From Tardiphaga robiniae (GTDB taxonomy: Bacteria; Pseudomonadota; Alphaproteobacteria; Rhizobiales; Xanthobacteraceae), in contig NZ_LVYV01000005.1 in assembly GCF_001618955.1 (NCBI RefSeq), positions 1 through 64,000 on the forward strand: a stretch of DNA of 64,000 nucleotides, given 5' to 3'. A program made the position numbers and the translations under genes. Of the stretch, positions 26,735 to 35,728 are shown piece after piece (the first letter of the stretch is position 1; the number at the start of each line of letters is the position of its first letter). The notes under the pieces are model-generated. The model did not search any database. It worked only from the letters and a program-made list of their open reading frames with translations, and had not been told where the DNA came from.

Positions 26735-26900
26735 CGACGCGTCTCCCCGCGGCTTGGTGGATACAACGTTCAGCATATCGGATTACCCACAAGAACTCGT
26801 CTAGCTGAGCGAGGTGATATCAAGGACGGCTGTCCGCTGGCAACCCGTGGGCCGCTGTTTTCCTGCGTAAAAACGGGCCTCTGCTTAACGTGAACTGAAG

Positions 26901-27509
26901 TCAGCGCGTCTCGGCAAATGCGGTAGCCTGCACGGGCAATTCATCGGTGCTGGCGATGGCGGGTCCGTTGCCGCGTGGCGCGGGCGGCTGCTCGCCGGGC
27001 GTGGTGCCATTGATCATGCCATTGAGGCCGGTGAGCCCCGCTTGCGCGATCCGCCGCAAGACAAGGTCGTCGGCAGTGGCCCAGGCGTCGCGGCCGCCTT
27101 TGCCGGCCTGTTCCTCGCCGCTCAGGCGCAAAGCACGATTCTGGTCGCGGTCATAGACGTCCCAGACCCAGGCGATCGAGGTCTGACCGCCGCGAACCTG
27201 GGCAGCGAGATAACTGCGGACCCGGAAAGCGGCGCTGTCGTTGCGGGATACAACCGCAAGGTTGCGCAGGCGCGCTTCACTATCCAGAAGGTTGACCATG
27301 CGGTCGAAGACCTGCGGCGGCGGCCCGTCGATGGACTCGAATGCGACCGTGGGGCCGGAGGCGGTGGAAAGGCTGGCCTGCGCGTTCATGGCGCCGCCGG
27401 AAGTGGGGACATTGGCGCAGCCGGCAAGCCCAAACGCTACGGTCAGCGACAGCGCGGCCTGGATCAGGCGCGGTCTGGCTCGATCGGTCGTAAGGGCAGA
27501 AAATCGCAT
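26901..27509 (-). CDS. Hypothetical lipoprotein
   Basis: A 202-residue protein with a basic start, a hydrophobic core and a lipobox (VAFGLAGC, Cys about 31), so it is predicted to be lipid-anchored in the envelope. The mature part has a PPPQVFDRMVNLLDSEARLRNL helix, VRSYLAAQVRGGQTSIAWVWDVYDRDQNRALRL and a Pro/Gly-rich tail. This pattern recurs as a conserved hypothetical in Bradyrhizobium relatives; I cannot name a function. It lies 167 bases upstream of prs on the same strand. Confidence 0.72.
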   Translation of the reverse strand: MRFSALTTDRARPRLIQAALSLTVAFGLAGCANVPTSGGAMNAQASLSTASGPTVAFESIDGPPPQVFDRMVNLLDSEARLRNLAVVSRNDSAAFRVRSYLAAQVRGGQTSIAWVWDVYDRDQNRALRLSGEEQAGKGGRDAWATADDLVLRRIAQAGLTGLNGMINGTTPGEQPPAPRGNGPAIASTDELPVQATAFAETR

Positions 27510-27707
27510 AGGGCGTCCCGACTTCCGTCCGTTTGCCGCAAGCGGCGCCGGACAGGTCGAGCGATATCGTTAAAATGCGTTAAGGTCTAGGGCAGCGCGG
27601 CCACAGGTCTTTCCAGGGTGAGCGAAACGGTCACCGCTCCCCGACAATTCGCGTTCAGTTTGAGGCAGTTCGGCCGCGTTAAGGATAACGGTGCGTGAAC
27701 GCGCGAG

Positions 27708-28475
27708 TTACCGCTCAAGCACGATGGCGTGGATCTGGCGTCCGTAATCCGGCTCTTTCCGATGCACCGACCGGCGATAGCTGAACAGGTTCTTGTCGGG
27801 ATAGGTGTCGATGCCGGTGTCATCGATAATGGCAATGCCGGCGCGCTCCAGCCGCATCCGGATGAAGCCGCCGAGATCGAACATCGCATGGCCGGCGCGG
27901 GTCGAGGGAATAAAGAACCGGGCAAAGCCCGCGTCGACCTGCGTGAAGCGCTCGACGAACTCGGCACCGACCTCATAGCTTGGCTGGCGGATCAGCGGAC
28001 CAATCGCGACCACGATGTCGGAGCGGTCGGCGCCGAGTTTTTCCATCTCTGCGATTGTGGCCTCGAGCACGCCGGTGAAGGCGCCCTTCCAGCCGGCATG
28101 AGCGGCACCGATGACGCGGGCCTTGGGATCGGCAAACAGCACCGGTCCGCAATCGGCCGTCGTGACGCCGAGCGCCAAGCCCTCGACCTTTGTCACCATT
28201 GCATCGACGCGCGGCCGTGATGCGCCGTCCCACGGCGCGTTGGCTACGGCGACGTCAGGTGAATGGACCTGATAGGCGGTGAGGAAGTGCAGGGGGGCGA
28301 CGCCCATCTCCGCCGCCATGCGCCGGCGGTTCTCCGCCACATGCGCGGGATCGTCGTTCGATCCGAGCCCGCCATTGAGGCCGGCATAGATGCCTTCGGA
28401 GACGCCGCCGTCGCGGGTGAAGAACGCGTGGCGCAGGCCGGGAATGGCTGACAGCAAAGGCGACGTGAAAGTCAT
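27708..28475 (-). CDS. pgeF: Purine nucleoside phosphorylase / polyphenol oxidase family protein (PgeF/YfiH)
   Basis: A 255-residue member of the YfiH/PgeF (CNF1-like, DUF152) family, whose members act on purine nucleosides (human LACC1) and, in E. coli, edit peptidoglycan precursors. The metal site is seen as HFLTAYQVHSPDV (first His), TTADCGPVLFADP (Cys) and GAAHAGWKGAFTGVL (second His). The N-terminal GLRHAFFTRDGGVSEG is typical. It is the last gene of lgt-midA-pgeF; its start overlaps the midA stop by four bases. Confidence 0.93.
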   Translation of the reverse strand: MTFTSPLLSAIPGLRHAFFTRDGGVSEGIYAGLNGGLGSNDDPAHVAENRRRMAAEMGVAPLHFLTAYQVHSPDVAVANAPWDGASRPRVDAMVTKVEGLALGVTTADCGPVLFADPKARVIGAAHAGWKGAFTGVLEATIAEMEKLGADRSDIVVAIGPLIRQPSYEVGAEFVERFTQVDAGFARFFIPSTRAGHAMFDLGGFIRMRLERAGIAIIDDTGIDTYPDKNLFSYRRSVHRKEPDYGRQIHAIVLER

Positions 28476-29596
28476 GATGTTGGGGCCTCGATGCCGGTGT
28501 CGTCGCTCAGCGCCACCAGCGTGTCGATATTGGGATCGGAGATGCCGACCACCTTGAACATCGAGCCCATGCCGCCGCGGCCGCTGTCAATCAAGCGCTT
28601 CAGTGCGCCTGAGACCGTTTCCGATACTTCCGGCGTGGCCTTGGCCATCAAGGTCAGCGCGCGCGTCTCGATGCCCAAGCGCTTGAGGAATTCACCCTGC
28701 GTCACCGGCCCGTGGACGCGTGCGCCGACATCCTCCGCCGCGCGGCCGAGCGCCTGGAAATCAACATGCGCGGTGATATCGGCCATGCCGGGATTCTTCA
28801 GCGGATCAGCATAGCTATGCTGTGCGATAGCCTGCAGGGTGTCGCCGGCATCGCTTCGGACATGGCCGTAATCGATGATTAGAGCTGCGCCGCCTTCGTC
28901 GCGGACGCGGCTGGCGATCTTCATCATCTCGGTATCGGGTCGCCATTCAAACACCGCGCCGACAGGGGCTGCGCGCACCAGTGGCGGCAGCAGCACGTCG
29001 AAGCGCGGTAGCGGATCAGTTGATGCGCTGAACATCAGCTGGCCGTTGCTGTCGATATCCACCATGCGCTCGTGCCAGCCGCCTTCGCGCTTCACGGCCT
29101 GATGGATCGGCAGGACGTCGAAATATTCATTGGCAAGGATGATCGACGGGCCTGCGGGGACGGTTTCGATACTGTCGTGCCAAGTGATGTTGCGGGCGCC
29201 GGACAGCGTTGCCTTCTGCTTCTCGCGCAGCACCGGATTGATTTCGACGAGATGTACGTTGAGCGCCTGATACAGCGGCGGTAGCACGCGCAATGCGCGC
29301 AGCGCATCCGCCATCATGGTGCCGCGGCCGGGGCCAAGTTCGATCAGGTGGACGAAGGGCGGCGCGCCGATCGCGCGCCAGACCGAGGCCGACCACAGGC
29401 CAAGCAGTTCGCCGAACATCTGGCTGACTTCGGGCGACGTGGTGAAGTCGCCCTCGCGACCGAGCGGATCACGGGAAATGTAGTAGCCGTGGTGCGGATG
29501 GGTCAGGCACAGCTGCATGTAGCGCCACACCGGCATAGGTCCGGTGGACTTGATCAGGCGCTTGATTTCATCCTGCAGCGGCGATTGGTCGGTCAC
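28472..29596 (-). CDS. MidA/NDUFAF7-type SAM-dependent methyltransferase
   Basis: A 374-residue class I methyltransferase related to NDUFAF7/MidA, which in mitochondria dimethylates an arginine of complex I subunit NDUFS2. The opening MQLCLTHPHHGYYISRDPLGREGDFTTSPE (residues 27-56, quoted only as landmarks HPHHGYY and GDFTTSPE) is diagnostic, and LIELGPGRGTMMADALR is the SAM site (about 87-103). Complex I assembly is a reasonable inferred role. It lies between lgt (one-base gap) and pgeF (overlap). Confidence 0.9.
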   Translation of the reverse strand: MTDQSPLQDEIKRLIKSTGPMPVWRYMQLCLTHPHHGYYISRDPLGREGDFTTSPEVSQMFGELLGLWSASVWRAIGAPPFVHLIELGPGRGTMMADALRALRVLPPLYQALNVHLVEINPVLREKQKATLSGARNITWHDSIETVPAGPSIILANEYFDVLPIHQAVKREGGWHERMVDIDSNGQLMFSASTDPLPRFDVLLPPLVRAAPVGAVFEWRPDTEMMKIASRVRDEGGAALIIDYGHVRSDAGDTLQAIAQHSYADPLKNPGMADITAHVDFQALGRAAEDVGARVHGPVTQGEFLKRLGIETRALTLMAKATPEVSETVSGALKRLIDSGRGGMGSMFKVVGISDPNIDTLVALSDDTGIEAPTS

Positions 29597-29597
29597 A

Positions 29598-30449
29598 TCA
29601 GGCCTTCTTGCCCGGGCTCAATTCGAGCGATGCCTGCGGCTTTCGCCAGGCGCGCACCATCAAAACGAGTCCCACAAATATCATCGGTACCGAGAGCAGC
29701 ATGCCCATGGTGAGGCCGCCCCACAGGAATCCGAGTTGCGGGTCCGGCTCGCGAAAGAATTCGCCGAAAATACGTGCCAGCGCATAAAAAAAGATGAAGG
29801 CGCCGAGGATCAGGCCAGGCCGCTTCAGCGCACCGGCCCGGATCATCAGGGCCAGAATGAGAAACAGTCCGATGCCTTCGAGGCCGGCTTCATAGAGCTG
29901 GCTGGGATGGCGCGGCAGCGGCCCGCCATTGGGGAACACCATCGCCCAGGGCACGCTGGCGTCCGCGTGGCGGCCCCATAATTCGCTGTTGATGAAATTG
30001 GCGAGGCGTCCGAGCAGCAGCCCGATCGGGCCGACCGCGCAGGTGATGTCGCCGAGCGACAGGACCGACAGCCCACGCTTCCAGCAGAACAGAAACACGG
30101 CAAAGACGCAGCCCATGAAGCCGCCATGGAACGACATGCCGCCCTTCCATAGCTCGAAGATCTCGGCGGGATGGGCAATGAAGAAATCCAGATTGTAGAA
30201 CAGCACATAGCCGGTGCGGCCGCCGACAATGATGCCGATCGTCACCCACAGGATGAAGTCGTCGAAATCCAGTAGCGAGATCGGCGAGGGGCCACCCCAG
30301 AGCTTCGTGCTCTTGATCAAAGCGCGGGCATAGATCCAGCCGAGCACGATGCCGCCGATATAGGCCAGTGCGTACCAGCGAATGACGATCGGGCCGAGCG
30401 CGATGGCGATCGGATCGAAAACGGGGAAGGCGATGGTGAGGAACGGCAT
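29598..30449 (-). CDS. lgt: Prolipoprotein diacylglyceryl transferase
   Basis: An inner-membrane enzyme that moves diacylglycerol from phosphatidylglycerol to the lipobox cysteine, the first step of lipoprotein maturation. The 283 residues contain about seven membrane helices, the HGGFMG motif (His essential, about residue 105) and the Lgt signature [16 protein letters not shown] (about 145-160) with the catalytic Arg. The late segment [20 protein letters not shown] is conserved. It heads the lgt-midA-pgeF operon; its substrate lipid comes from the PgsA pathway, also in this window. Confidence 0.96.
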   Translation of the reverse strand: MPFLTIAFPVFDPIAIALGPIVIRWYALAYIGGIVLGWIYARALIKSTKLWGGPSPISLLDFDDFILWVTIGIIVGGRTGYVLFYNLDFFIAHPAEIFELWKGGMSFHGGFMGCVFAVFLFCWKRGLSVLSLGDITCAVGPIGLLLGRLANFINSELWGRHADASVPWAMVFPNGGPLPRHPSQLYEAGLEGIGLFLILALMIRAGALKRPGLILGAFIFFYALARIFGEFFREPDPQLGFLWGGLTMGMLLSVPMIFVGLVLMVRAWRKPQASLELSPGKKA

Positions 30450-30625
30450 GTGGTGGGCTTACGGCTCCCGATGCCGCCAGTAAAGCATTGGCTTGTGACG
30501 AATTAAGGGACTTGAGCAGTTGTGAACGCGAAACGCAGGCGATACTTGAACTGCGCGGCCGGGATCGCCATTGTCGACCTACAATTTAATCCCGCGTGTT
30601 TGTTCATCCGACCGGAGTTCTTGCC

Positions 30626-30877
30626 ATGACCCAGACCAACAATCGGTTCTTCGACGAGATCGGCCGCCTGATGAATGATGCCGCCGGCGCGGCTCAGGGC
30701 GTCAAGCGCGAGGTCGATACGGTTGTGCGCAATCAGGCTGAGAAGATCCTGCGCGACCTCGATATCGTGAAACGTGAGGAGTTCGAGGCGGTCAAGGATA
30801 TGGCCCGGCTCGCCCGCGAGGAGAACGAGACGCTGAAGGCCCGGATCGCAGCGCTGGAAGCCAAGCTCGGCGGGTGA
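30626..30877 (+). CDS. ubiK: UbiK/YqiC family accessory factor
   Basis: An 83-residue helical protein of the membrane-fusogenic BMFP/UbiK family, which assists ubiquinone biosynthesis in other proteobacteria. FFDEIGRLMNDAAGAAQGVKREV is the amphipathic half and KREEFEAVKDMARLAREENETLKARIAALEAKL the C-terminal coiled coil (landmarks REEFEAVK and ALEAKL). The ATG at 30626 was preferred to 30596 because the extra residues do not fit the family. It is divergent from lgt. Confidence 0.87.
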   Translation: MTQTNNRFFDEIGRLMNDAAGAAQGVKREVDTVVRNQAEKILRDLDIVKREEFEAVKDMARLAREENETLKARIAALEAKLGG

Positions 30878-31120
30878 GCGGCAGCCCTGCCGGTGGCCTG
30901 CACGGCGCGCCGGACATCGGCTGCCTGCCCACAAATGGCTAAAATAGGCCCCTGGAAGGGCTCCGCCGACGAAGAAAAAGCCCGTCATTTCCTTGTCTTT
31001 TTGGCGTTTCGGCGGTAGAAGCCGCCCACGTCCGCAGCCCCCGCACCCCTGGAGGCTTGCTGCAGCGTGGAAACGGGCCGCTTTGCGGCCTTTAACTTTT
31101 AGAAAACAAGGACTTAAACG

Positions 31121-31831
31121 ATGGCGACCGTCAAGGAATTGAAGGCGACCTCACGTCCGGTCGGCGGCAAGGGGGCCGCACGGGCAGAGCGTCGCGCCGG
31201 CCGAGTGCCCGGAGTGATCTATGGTGACAACAAGCCCCCCGTGGCGATTTCGGTGAATGATGCCGAACTGCGTCAGCGCATTCTGGCAGGCCGGTTCCTC
31301 ACCACGATTTACGACATCGAGCTCGAGGGCAAGAAGCACCGCGTGATTCCGCGCGACTTCCACCTCGACCCGGTCAAGGACTTCCCGCTCCACGTCGACT
31401 TCCTCCGCCTCGGCGAAGGCGCGACCATCCGCGTCAGCGTTCCGCTGCACATCAAGGGTGCTGAAGGCGCTCCGGGCGTGAAGCGTGGCGGCACCATCAA
31501 CATCGTGACCCACACGATCGAACTGGAAGCCGAAGCCGAGAGCATTCCGCAGTTCCTCGAAGTCGATGTCGGCCAGCTCGATATCGGCACGTCGCTGCAT
31601 ATCACCGACGTTGTTCTGCCGAAGGGCGTGAAGACGCTGGCTCGCGATGCCGACCTGACGCTGGTCACCATCGTGCCTCCGTCGGGCTACGGCGAAGAAG
31701 CTGCGACGCCTGCGGCTGCTGCTGCGGCTCCCGCCGCTGCTGGTGCCAAGGCTCCGGCTGCCGGCGCCAAGGCGCCTGCCGCTGGTGCAAAGGCTCCGGC
31801 TGCTGCCGCCGCTCCGGCGAAGAAGAAGTAA
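31121..31831 (+). CDS. rplY: 50S ribosomal protein L25/general stress protein Ctc
   Basis: A 236-residue long-form bL25 that binds 5S rRNA. The N-terminal L25 domain has RPVGGKGAARAERRAGRVPGVIYG (landmarks GKGAARAERR and GRVPGVIYG) and the TL5-like C-terminal domain has VHVDFLRLG-type sequence and VDVGQLDIGTSLHITDV. The last 45 residues are a low-complexity Ala-Pro tail with the repeat APAAGAK four times before Lys-Lys-Lys. The spacing to pth is 21 bases; rplY-pth-ychF is the usual order in alphaproteobacteria. Confidence 0.96.
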   Translation: MATVKELKATSRPVGGKGAARAERRAGRVPGVIYGDNKPPVAISVNDAELRQRILAGRFLTTIYDIELEGKKHRVIPRDFHLDPVKDFPLHVDFLRLGEGATIRVSVPLHIKGAEGAPGVKRGGTINIVTHTIELEAEAESIPQFLEVDVGQLDIGTSLHITDVVLPKGVKTLARDADLTLVTIVPPSGYGEEAATPAAAAAAPAAAGAKAPAAGAKAPAAGAKAPAAAAAPAKKK

Positions 31832-31852
31832 TCCGGCGCGGAGCTCCGCGTC

Positions 31853-32476
31853 ATGCTTCTCTTTGTTGGTCTCGGAAATCCTGGTGCCAAATACCAGGGC
31901 AACCGGCACAATATCGGGTTCATGGTTCTCGACGACATCGCGCGGCGTCACGGTTTTGGACCGTGGCGCCGTCGCTTTCAGGGCGAGACCTCCGAAGGCA
32001 CGCTGGACGGCGAGCGTGTCGTCCTGCTGAAGCCGATGACCTTCATGAACGATTCCGGCCGCTCAGTTCAGGAAGCGTCCGCCTATTTGAAGATTTCACT
32101 CGGCGACATCGCCGTGTTTCACGATGAGCTTGAACTGCCATTCGCGAAAGTACGCGTGAAGATCGGCGGCGGCATTGCCGGACATAACGGTCTGCGCTCG
32201 ATCTCCGCGCATATCGGCAACGACTATCGGCGCGTTCGCCTCGGCATTGGACATCCCGGTGCCAAGGAGCTGGTGCATAATCACGTGCTGAGCGATTTCG
32301 CCAAGGCCGAACGGCCGCAGCTCGAAGCGTTCGCCGACGCGGTGACCGAACATGTAAGCTTGCTGATCGGTGGTCAGGACTCGTCGTTTCAGAACAAGGT
32401 GCATCTGACGATGCAGGCCAAGGGTTTCACGTCGAAGGACGACAACGGCTCCGCTGAGAAGCCGTCGAAGAATTAG
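31853..32476 (+). CDS. pth: Peptidyl-tRNA hydrolase
   Basis: The 207-residue essential enzyme that releases peptidyl-tRNA dropped by ribosomes. The start [22 protein letters not shown] carries the active-site Asn and His (GNPG, RHNIGF), [10 protein letters not shown] and [28 protein letters not shown] hold the catalytic Asp/His/Asn cluster (landmarks HDELELP and GGIAGHNGL). A Lys/Ser-rich tail follows. It sits between rplY and ychF, ten bases before the latter. Confidence 0.97.
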   Translation: MLLFVGLGNPGAKYQGNRHNIGFMVLDDIARRHGFGPWRRRFQGETSEGTLDGERVVLLKPMTFMNDSGRSVQEASAYLKISLGDIAVFHDELELPFAKVRVKIGGGIAGHNGLRSISAHIGNDYRRVRLGIGHPGAKELVHNHVLSDFAKAERPQLEAFADAVTEHVSLLIGGQDSSFQNKVHLTMQAKGFTSKDDNGSAEKPSKN

Positions 32477-32485
32477 GACAGGGTC

Positions 32486-33583
32486 ATGGGTTTCAAATGC
32501 GGGATCGTCGGGCTGCCGAATGTCGGCAAATCGACGCTGTTCAATGCGCTCACCGAAACGGCGGCGGCGCAGGCTGCGAACTATCCGTTCTGCACCATCG
32601 AGCCGAATGTCGGTGAAGTTGCGGTGCCGGACAAACGCCTCGACAAATTGTCCGAGATCGGCAAGTCGCAGCAGATCATTCCGACGCGCCTGACCTTCGT
32701 GGATATCGCGGGCCTGGTGAAAGGCGCGTCGAAGGGCGAAGGCCTCGGCAACCAGTTTCTCGCCACCATCCGCGAAGTCGATGCTGTCGCCCATGTGGTG
32801 CGTTGCTTCATCGATGACGACATCACGCATGTCGAAGGCAAGATTGATCCGCTCGCCGATATCGAGATCATCGAAACCGAGCTGATGCTCGCCGATCTGG
32901 ATTCCTGCGAGAAGCGCATCGACAACCTGACCAAGAAGGCCAAGGGTAACGACAAGGACGCCAAGGAACAGCTCGATCTGGTCGAGCGCGCTCTGGTGCT
33001 GCTGCGTGACGGCAAGCCGACCCGCTTCCTCGAGCGCAAGCCCGAGGAAGAGCGTGCTTTCGGCATGCTCGGCCTGCTGACCTCGAAGCCCGTTCTCTAT
33101 GTCTGCAACGTCGAGGAAGGTGCGGCCGGCGAGGGCAACGAATATTCGAAGCGGGTCGCAGAACATGCCGCGAAGGAGGGCGCTGTTGCGGTCGCCATCT
33201 CCGCCAAGATCGAATCCGAAATCGCGACGCTGTCACGTGCCGAACGCGTGGAATTCCTCGATACGCTCGGGCTTGAAGAAGCGGGCCTCGATCGCCTGAT
33301 CCGCGCGGGCTATTCGCTGCTGCACCTCATCACCTACTTCACCGTCGGCCCCAAGGAAGCCCGTGCCTGGACCATCACCCAGGGCACCAAGGCACCGCAG
33401 GCTGCAGCTGTCATTCATACGGATTTCGAGAAAGGCTTCATCCGCGCGGAAACCATCGGCTATGACGACTATGTCAGGCTCGGCGGCGAAGCTGGCGCGC
33501 GCGATGGCGGCAAGCTGCGGCTGGAAGGTAAGGAATATGTCGTCGCTGACGGCGACGTGCTGCATTTCCGGTTCAACACGTAA
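32486..33583 (+). CDS. ychF: Redox-regulated ATPase YchF (OBG family)
   Basis: A 365-residue P-loop protein that prefers ATP although it has the Obg GTPase fold. The Walker A motif is GLPNVGKST (residues 8-16), Switch II is [17 protein letters not shown] (about 74-90), and the altered NxxE-type specificity motif lies in VCNVEE. The C-terminal TGS domain runs from [14 protein letters not shown] to the end ([10 protein letters not shown]). It binds ribosomes and responds to oxidative stress in other bacteria. A hairpin follows the gene. Confidence 0.96.
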   Translation: MGFKCGIVGLPNVGKSTLFNALTETAAAQAANYPFCTIEPNVGEVAVPDKRLDKLSEIGKSQQIIPTRLTFVDIAGLVKGASKGEGLGNQFLATIREVDAVAHVVRCFIDDDITHVEGKIDPLADIEIIETELMLADLDSCEKRIDNLTKKAKGNDKDAKEQLDLVERALVLLRDGKPTRFLERKPEEERAFGMLGLLTSKPVLYVCNVEEGAAGEGNEYSKRVAEHAAKEGAVAVAISAKIESEIATLSRAERVEFLDTLGLEEAGLDRLIRAGYSLLHLITYFTVGPKEARAWTITQGTKAPQAAAVIHTDFEKGFIRAETIGYDDYVRLGGEAGARDGGKLRLEGKEYVVADGDVLHFRFNT

Positions 33584-33601
33584 GTAGGGCGCTTGAAATC
33601 C

Positions 33602-33650
33602 ACGCCGTCATCCTTCGAGGTGCACACCTCGGGATGACGGCGTATTTTTC
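33602..33650 (+). terminator. Hairpin terminator after ychF
   Basis: An inverted repeat, ACGCCGTCATCC/GGATGACGGCGT, encloses a second stem (CGAGGTG/CACCTCG) and is followed by TATTTTTC, so it should end the rplY-pth-ychF transcript. The GTCATCC...CGAGGTG wording is also that of a palindromic intergenic repeat I recall from Bradyrhizobium genomes, so it may be both. Confidence 0.75.
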
Positions 33651-33655
33651 TGCAC

Positions 33656-33979
33656 TCAGTACTGCTGGCCGTGGCCGTGATCTTGCCCGAGGTTTTGCCC
33701 CTGATCCCGTAGCGCGCCGAGATGCTCGTTGATGCGGAACACGATCAGAACGAACTCAGCCGCAATACGTGCGAAGATGATGCCGACGATCACGCTGGCG
33801 AGGCTCGACATCACGAGGACGAAACCGCCGAACGGGCTGATGGCCATTGCGGCGAGACCGGAAAAGATCCCGGAAATGCCGAACAGAATGATCAGTGCGA
33901 TCACCAGCCAGTAGAACGTCTTGATGATGGTGGGCGTAATGAAACGGTCCCATTGAAACAGATCGCGAAATTCGAACAT
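33656..33979 (-). CDS. DUF4282 domain-containing membrane protein
   Basis: A 107-residue protein with two hydrophobic helices (about residues 20-45 and 50-80) and a hydrophilic tail ending in a Gly/His/Gln-rich stretch (GQDHGHGQQY). FEFRDLFQWDRFITPTIIKTFYWL and EFVLIVFRINEHLGAL flank the membrane part and match the DUF4282 layout. The function is unknown. It is convergent with ychF. Confidence 0.82.
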   Translation of the reverse strand: MFEFRDLFQWDRFITPTIIKTFYWLVIALIILFGISGIFSGLAAMAISPFGGFVLVMSSLASVIVGIIFARIAAEFVLIVFRINEHLGALRDQGQNLGQDHGHGQQY

Positions 33980-34157
33980 CGGTGAAATCCCCCGCCGTGT
34001 AGATGAGTGACAAATTCAATTGGATTGAGAAACGGCTTCAAATATCCCGGCCCGACCACATTGACGGGCAGGATCGCGGGAAAGCCATGCAAGCGACCGG
34101 GTTGAGATTGCTGCAAATAACGGCCACAATCAGGCTTCCTCGACGGCATTCCCCATT

Positions 34158-34616
34158 ATGACCCTGACATTTGAAGATTTTAAGCCCGGCTACTTCGGGA
34201 CCTTCGGGCCGCGCCATATTACGCGCGACGAGATTATCGCCTATGCCCAAGAATACGATCCGCAGCCGATGCATCTCGATGAAGTTGCGGCAAGCGCGTC
34301 GATGCTCAAAGGACTATCCGGCTCAGGCTGGCACATGTGCTCGCTGATGATGCGGATGATCTATGACGGCTTTCTGCACAAGACCGCATCGATGGGCTCG
34401 CCGGGCGTGGATCAGATGCGATGGCTTGCGCCGTTTCGCCCGGGCGACGATCTCACGCTGGATGTCGAAGTGATCGAGGCCCGCGCATCGCAAAGCCGGC
34501 CAACCTTGGGCATCGTCAAATTCAAGTTCAGCACACGCAATGCCAAGGGGCAGACGATTTCCGAGATGATTACGCCGATCATGATCGGGCGGCGCCAACC
34601 CGCGTCCGGGAACTAG
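34158..34616 (+). CDS. MaoC-like dehydratase
   Basis: A 152-residue single hotdog protein of the MaoC/(R)-hydratase group. The catalytic pair is visible in YAQEYDPQPMHLDE (Asp and His, about residues 34-47), followed by LSGSGWHMCSLMMRM. It would hydrate an enoyl-CoA or an enoyl thioester. The next gene is a second MaoC-like protein with the same motif, ten bases downstream, so the two probably form a heterodimer or act on related substrates. Confidence 0.85.
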   Translation: MTLTFEDFKPGYFGTFGPRHITRDEIIAYAQEYDPQPMHLDEVAASASMLKGLSGSGWHMCSLMMRMIYDGFLHKTASMGSPGVDQMRWLAPFRPGDDLTLDVEVIEARASQSRPTLGIVKFKFSTRNAKGQTISEMITPIMIGRRQPASGN

Positions 34617-34625
34617 GGTTACAGC

Positions 34626-35108
34626 ATGCGCTATCTGGAAGACATCCAAATCGGTATGCGCCGTGAGCTCGGCTCGTTCACATTTACGGCGGAGTTGATC
34701 AAGGCGTTTGCCAGGCAATTCGATCCGCAACCGTTCCATCTCGATGAAGAGGCCGGCCGCAAATCGCTATTCGGTGGTCTGGCTGCGTCGGGCTGGCATG
34801 TGGCGTCGGTGTGCATGAAGTTGCTGGTGGCTGACGGCCAGCGTGCAAAGGCGGAGGCAGAGGCGCGTGGCGAAGCGCCTCCAGTCGGCGGGCCATCGCC
34901 CGGCTTTCGTGATCTGCGCTGGAGCCGGCCTGTTCTTGCGGGCGACACCCTGACCTATAGCAGCGAGGTCGTTTCCGTGCGCGCGACGGCAACGCGTCCG
35001 GGCTGGGGCATCTTGCAGTCGAAGAACGTTGCCGTTAATCAGCGCGGCGAGGAGGTTTACAGCTTCCTCGGTTCGGTCTTCCTGCCGCAACGGGGCGATG
35101 CGGCTTAA
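34626..35108 (+). CDS. MaoC-like dehydratase
   Basis: A 160-residue hotdog protein, tandem partner of the gene before it. The active-site Asp/His are in FARQFDPQPFHLDEEAG (about residues 26-42), followed by FGGLAASGWHVASVCMKL. Compared with its neighbour it has an inserted Ala/Glu-rich loop (AKAEAEARGEAPP). Each could be active alone, since both keep the motif. The substrate is unknown. Confidence 0.86.
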   Translation: MRYLEDIQIGMRRELGSFTFTAELIKAFARQFDPQPFHLDEEAGRKSLFGGLAASGWHVASVCMKLLVADGQRAKAEAEARGEAPPVGGPSPGFRDLRWSRPVLAGDTLTYSSEVVSVRATATRPGWGILQSKNVAVNQRGEEVYSFLGSVFLPQRGDAA

Positions 35109-35230
35109 CCATTTCAAACTTTATCGATGGAACCTGAACTCTGTTAAGGGGTTCTGAACCTTGTGAGCGTGATCTGCGACTCACACATATAGCGACTAAG
35201 ACGACGTTGCAGGACTATTTGGGGACGACA

Positions 35231-35374
35231 ATGGCTGACCGTACCGGACTGAAATTTGTGGGCTTCATCTTTGCGAGCGTGACGCTTGCGGTGATGCTGG
35301 CCACTTGCATGGTGGTCAAGGGTTATGCCGATGGCGCCTATACGCTCGAGAGCAGCGCGGTCGTAAGTCAGTAA
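35231..35374 (+). CDS. Small single-span membrane protein (47 residues)
   Basis: This reading frame was read by eye. It starts MADRTGLKFVGF, has one hydrophobic span (IFASVTLAVMLATCMVV, about residues 13-29) and ends AYTLESSAVVSQ. GGGG-rich sequence eight bases before the ATG can serve as ribosome site, and a clean terminator lies 20 bases after the stop, as expected of a real monocistronic gene. I recall similar small proteins in Rhodopseudomonas and Bradyrhizobium; the function is unknown. Confidence 0.7.
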   Translation: MADRTGLKFVGFIFASVTLAVMLATCMVVKGYADGAYTLESSAVVSQ

Positions 35375-35395
35375 TTTTTACGATTTGCTAACCAG

Positions 35396-35422
35396 ACCCG
35401 CGCCCGGCTGCGCGGGTTTTTC
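35396..35422 (+). terminator. Rho-independent terminator
   Basis: The stem ACCCGCGC/GCGCGGGT with a six-base loop is followed by TTTTTC. It ends the small membrane protein gene that stops at 35374. Confidence 0.85.
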
Positions 35423-35447
35423 GTGAGTGAGGTCGATGATCGCGACC

Positions 35448-35585
35448 TCAGCGACTCCAGGCCCAGGCGAGCAGCGCCACGGCCACGAACAGCAACCCGA
35501 CAAACCGCAAGATAATGGTCCCCATCCTGGGCGCGTTGCTGCGCGCCGGAATGGGATCGGTGTTGTTCGGCCGAATGGTCTCCAC
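35448..35585 (-). CDS. Small single-span membrane protein (about 45 residues, GTG start)
   Basis: A GTG at 35585 with GGGGGAA upstream opens VETIRPNNTDPIPARSN (first residue read as Met), followed by one hydrophobic span (GTIILRFVGLLFVAVALLAWAW). An ATG at 35642 would add 19 residues of unlikely sequence. The Arg/Asn/Pro-rich start followed by a tail-anchor-like helix resembles conserved small proteins of Bradyrhizobium relatives. The function is unknown, and the start is uncertain. Confidence 0.5.
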   Translation of the reverse strand: METIRPNNTDPIPARSNAPRMGTIILRFVGLLFVAVALLAWAWSR

Positions 35586-35673
35586 GGATCGATTCCCCCA
35601 AAAGCAGTTCGCAGGTGCTGCGTAACCGTTGGTCGGGAACAAAACGAATAAAGTTCAATTGAACGGGCTCATG

Positions 35674-35706
35674 AAAAAGCCGCCGCCCTTTCGGGCGGCG
35701 GCTTTT
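35674..35706. terminator. Bidirectional rho-independent terminator
   Basis: The perfect stem AAAGCCGCCGCCC/GGGCGGCGGCTTT around a four-base loop has A-rich left and T-rich right edges. It serves the minus-strand gene that ends at 35729 and could stop plus-strand transcripts too. Confidence 0.87.
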
Positions 35707-35728
35707 GATTCGGGTGGTCTAGTGCCGA

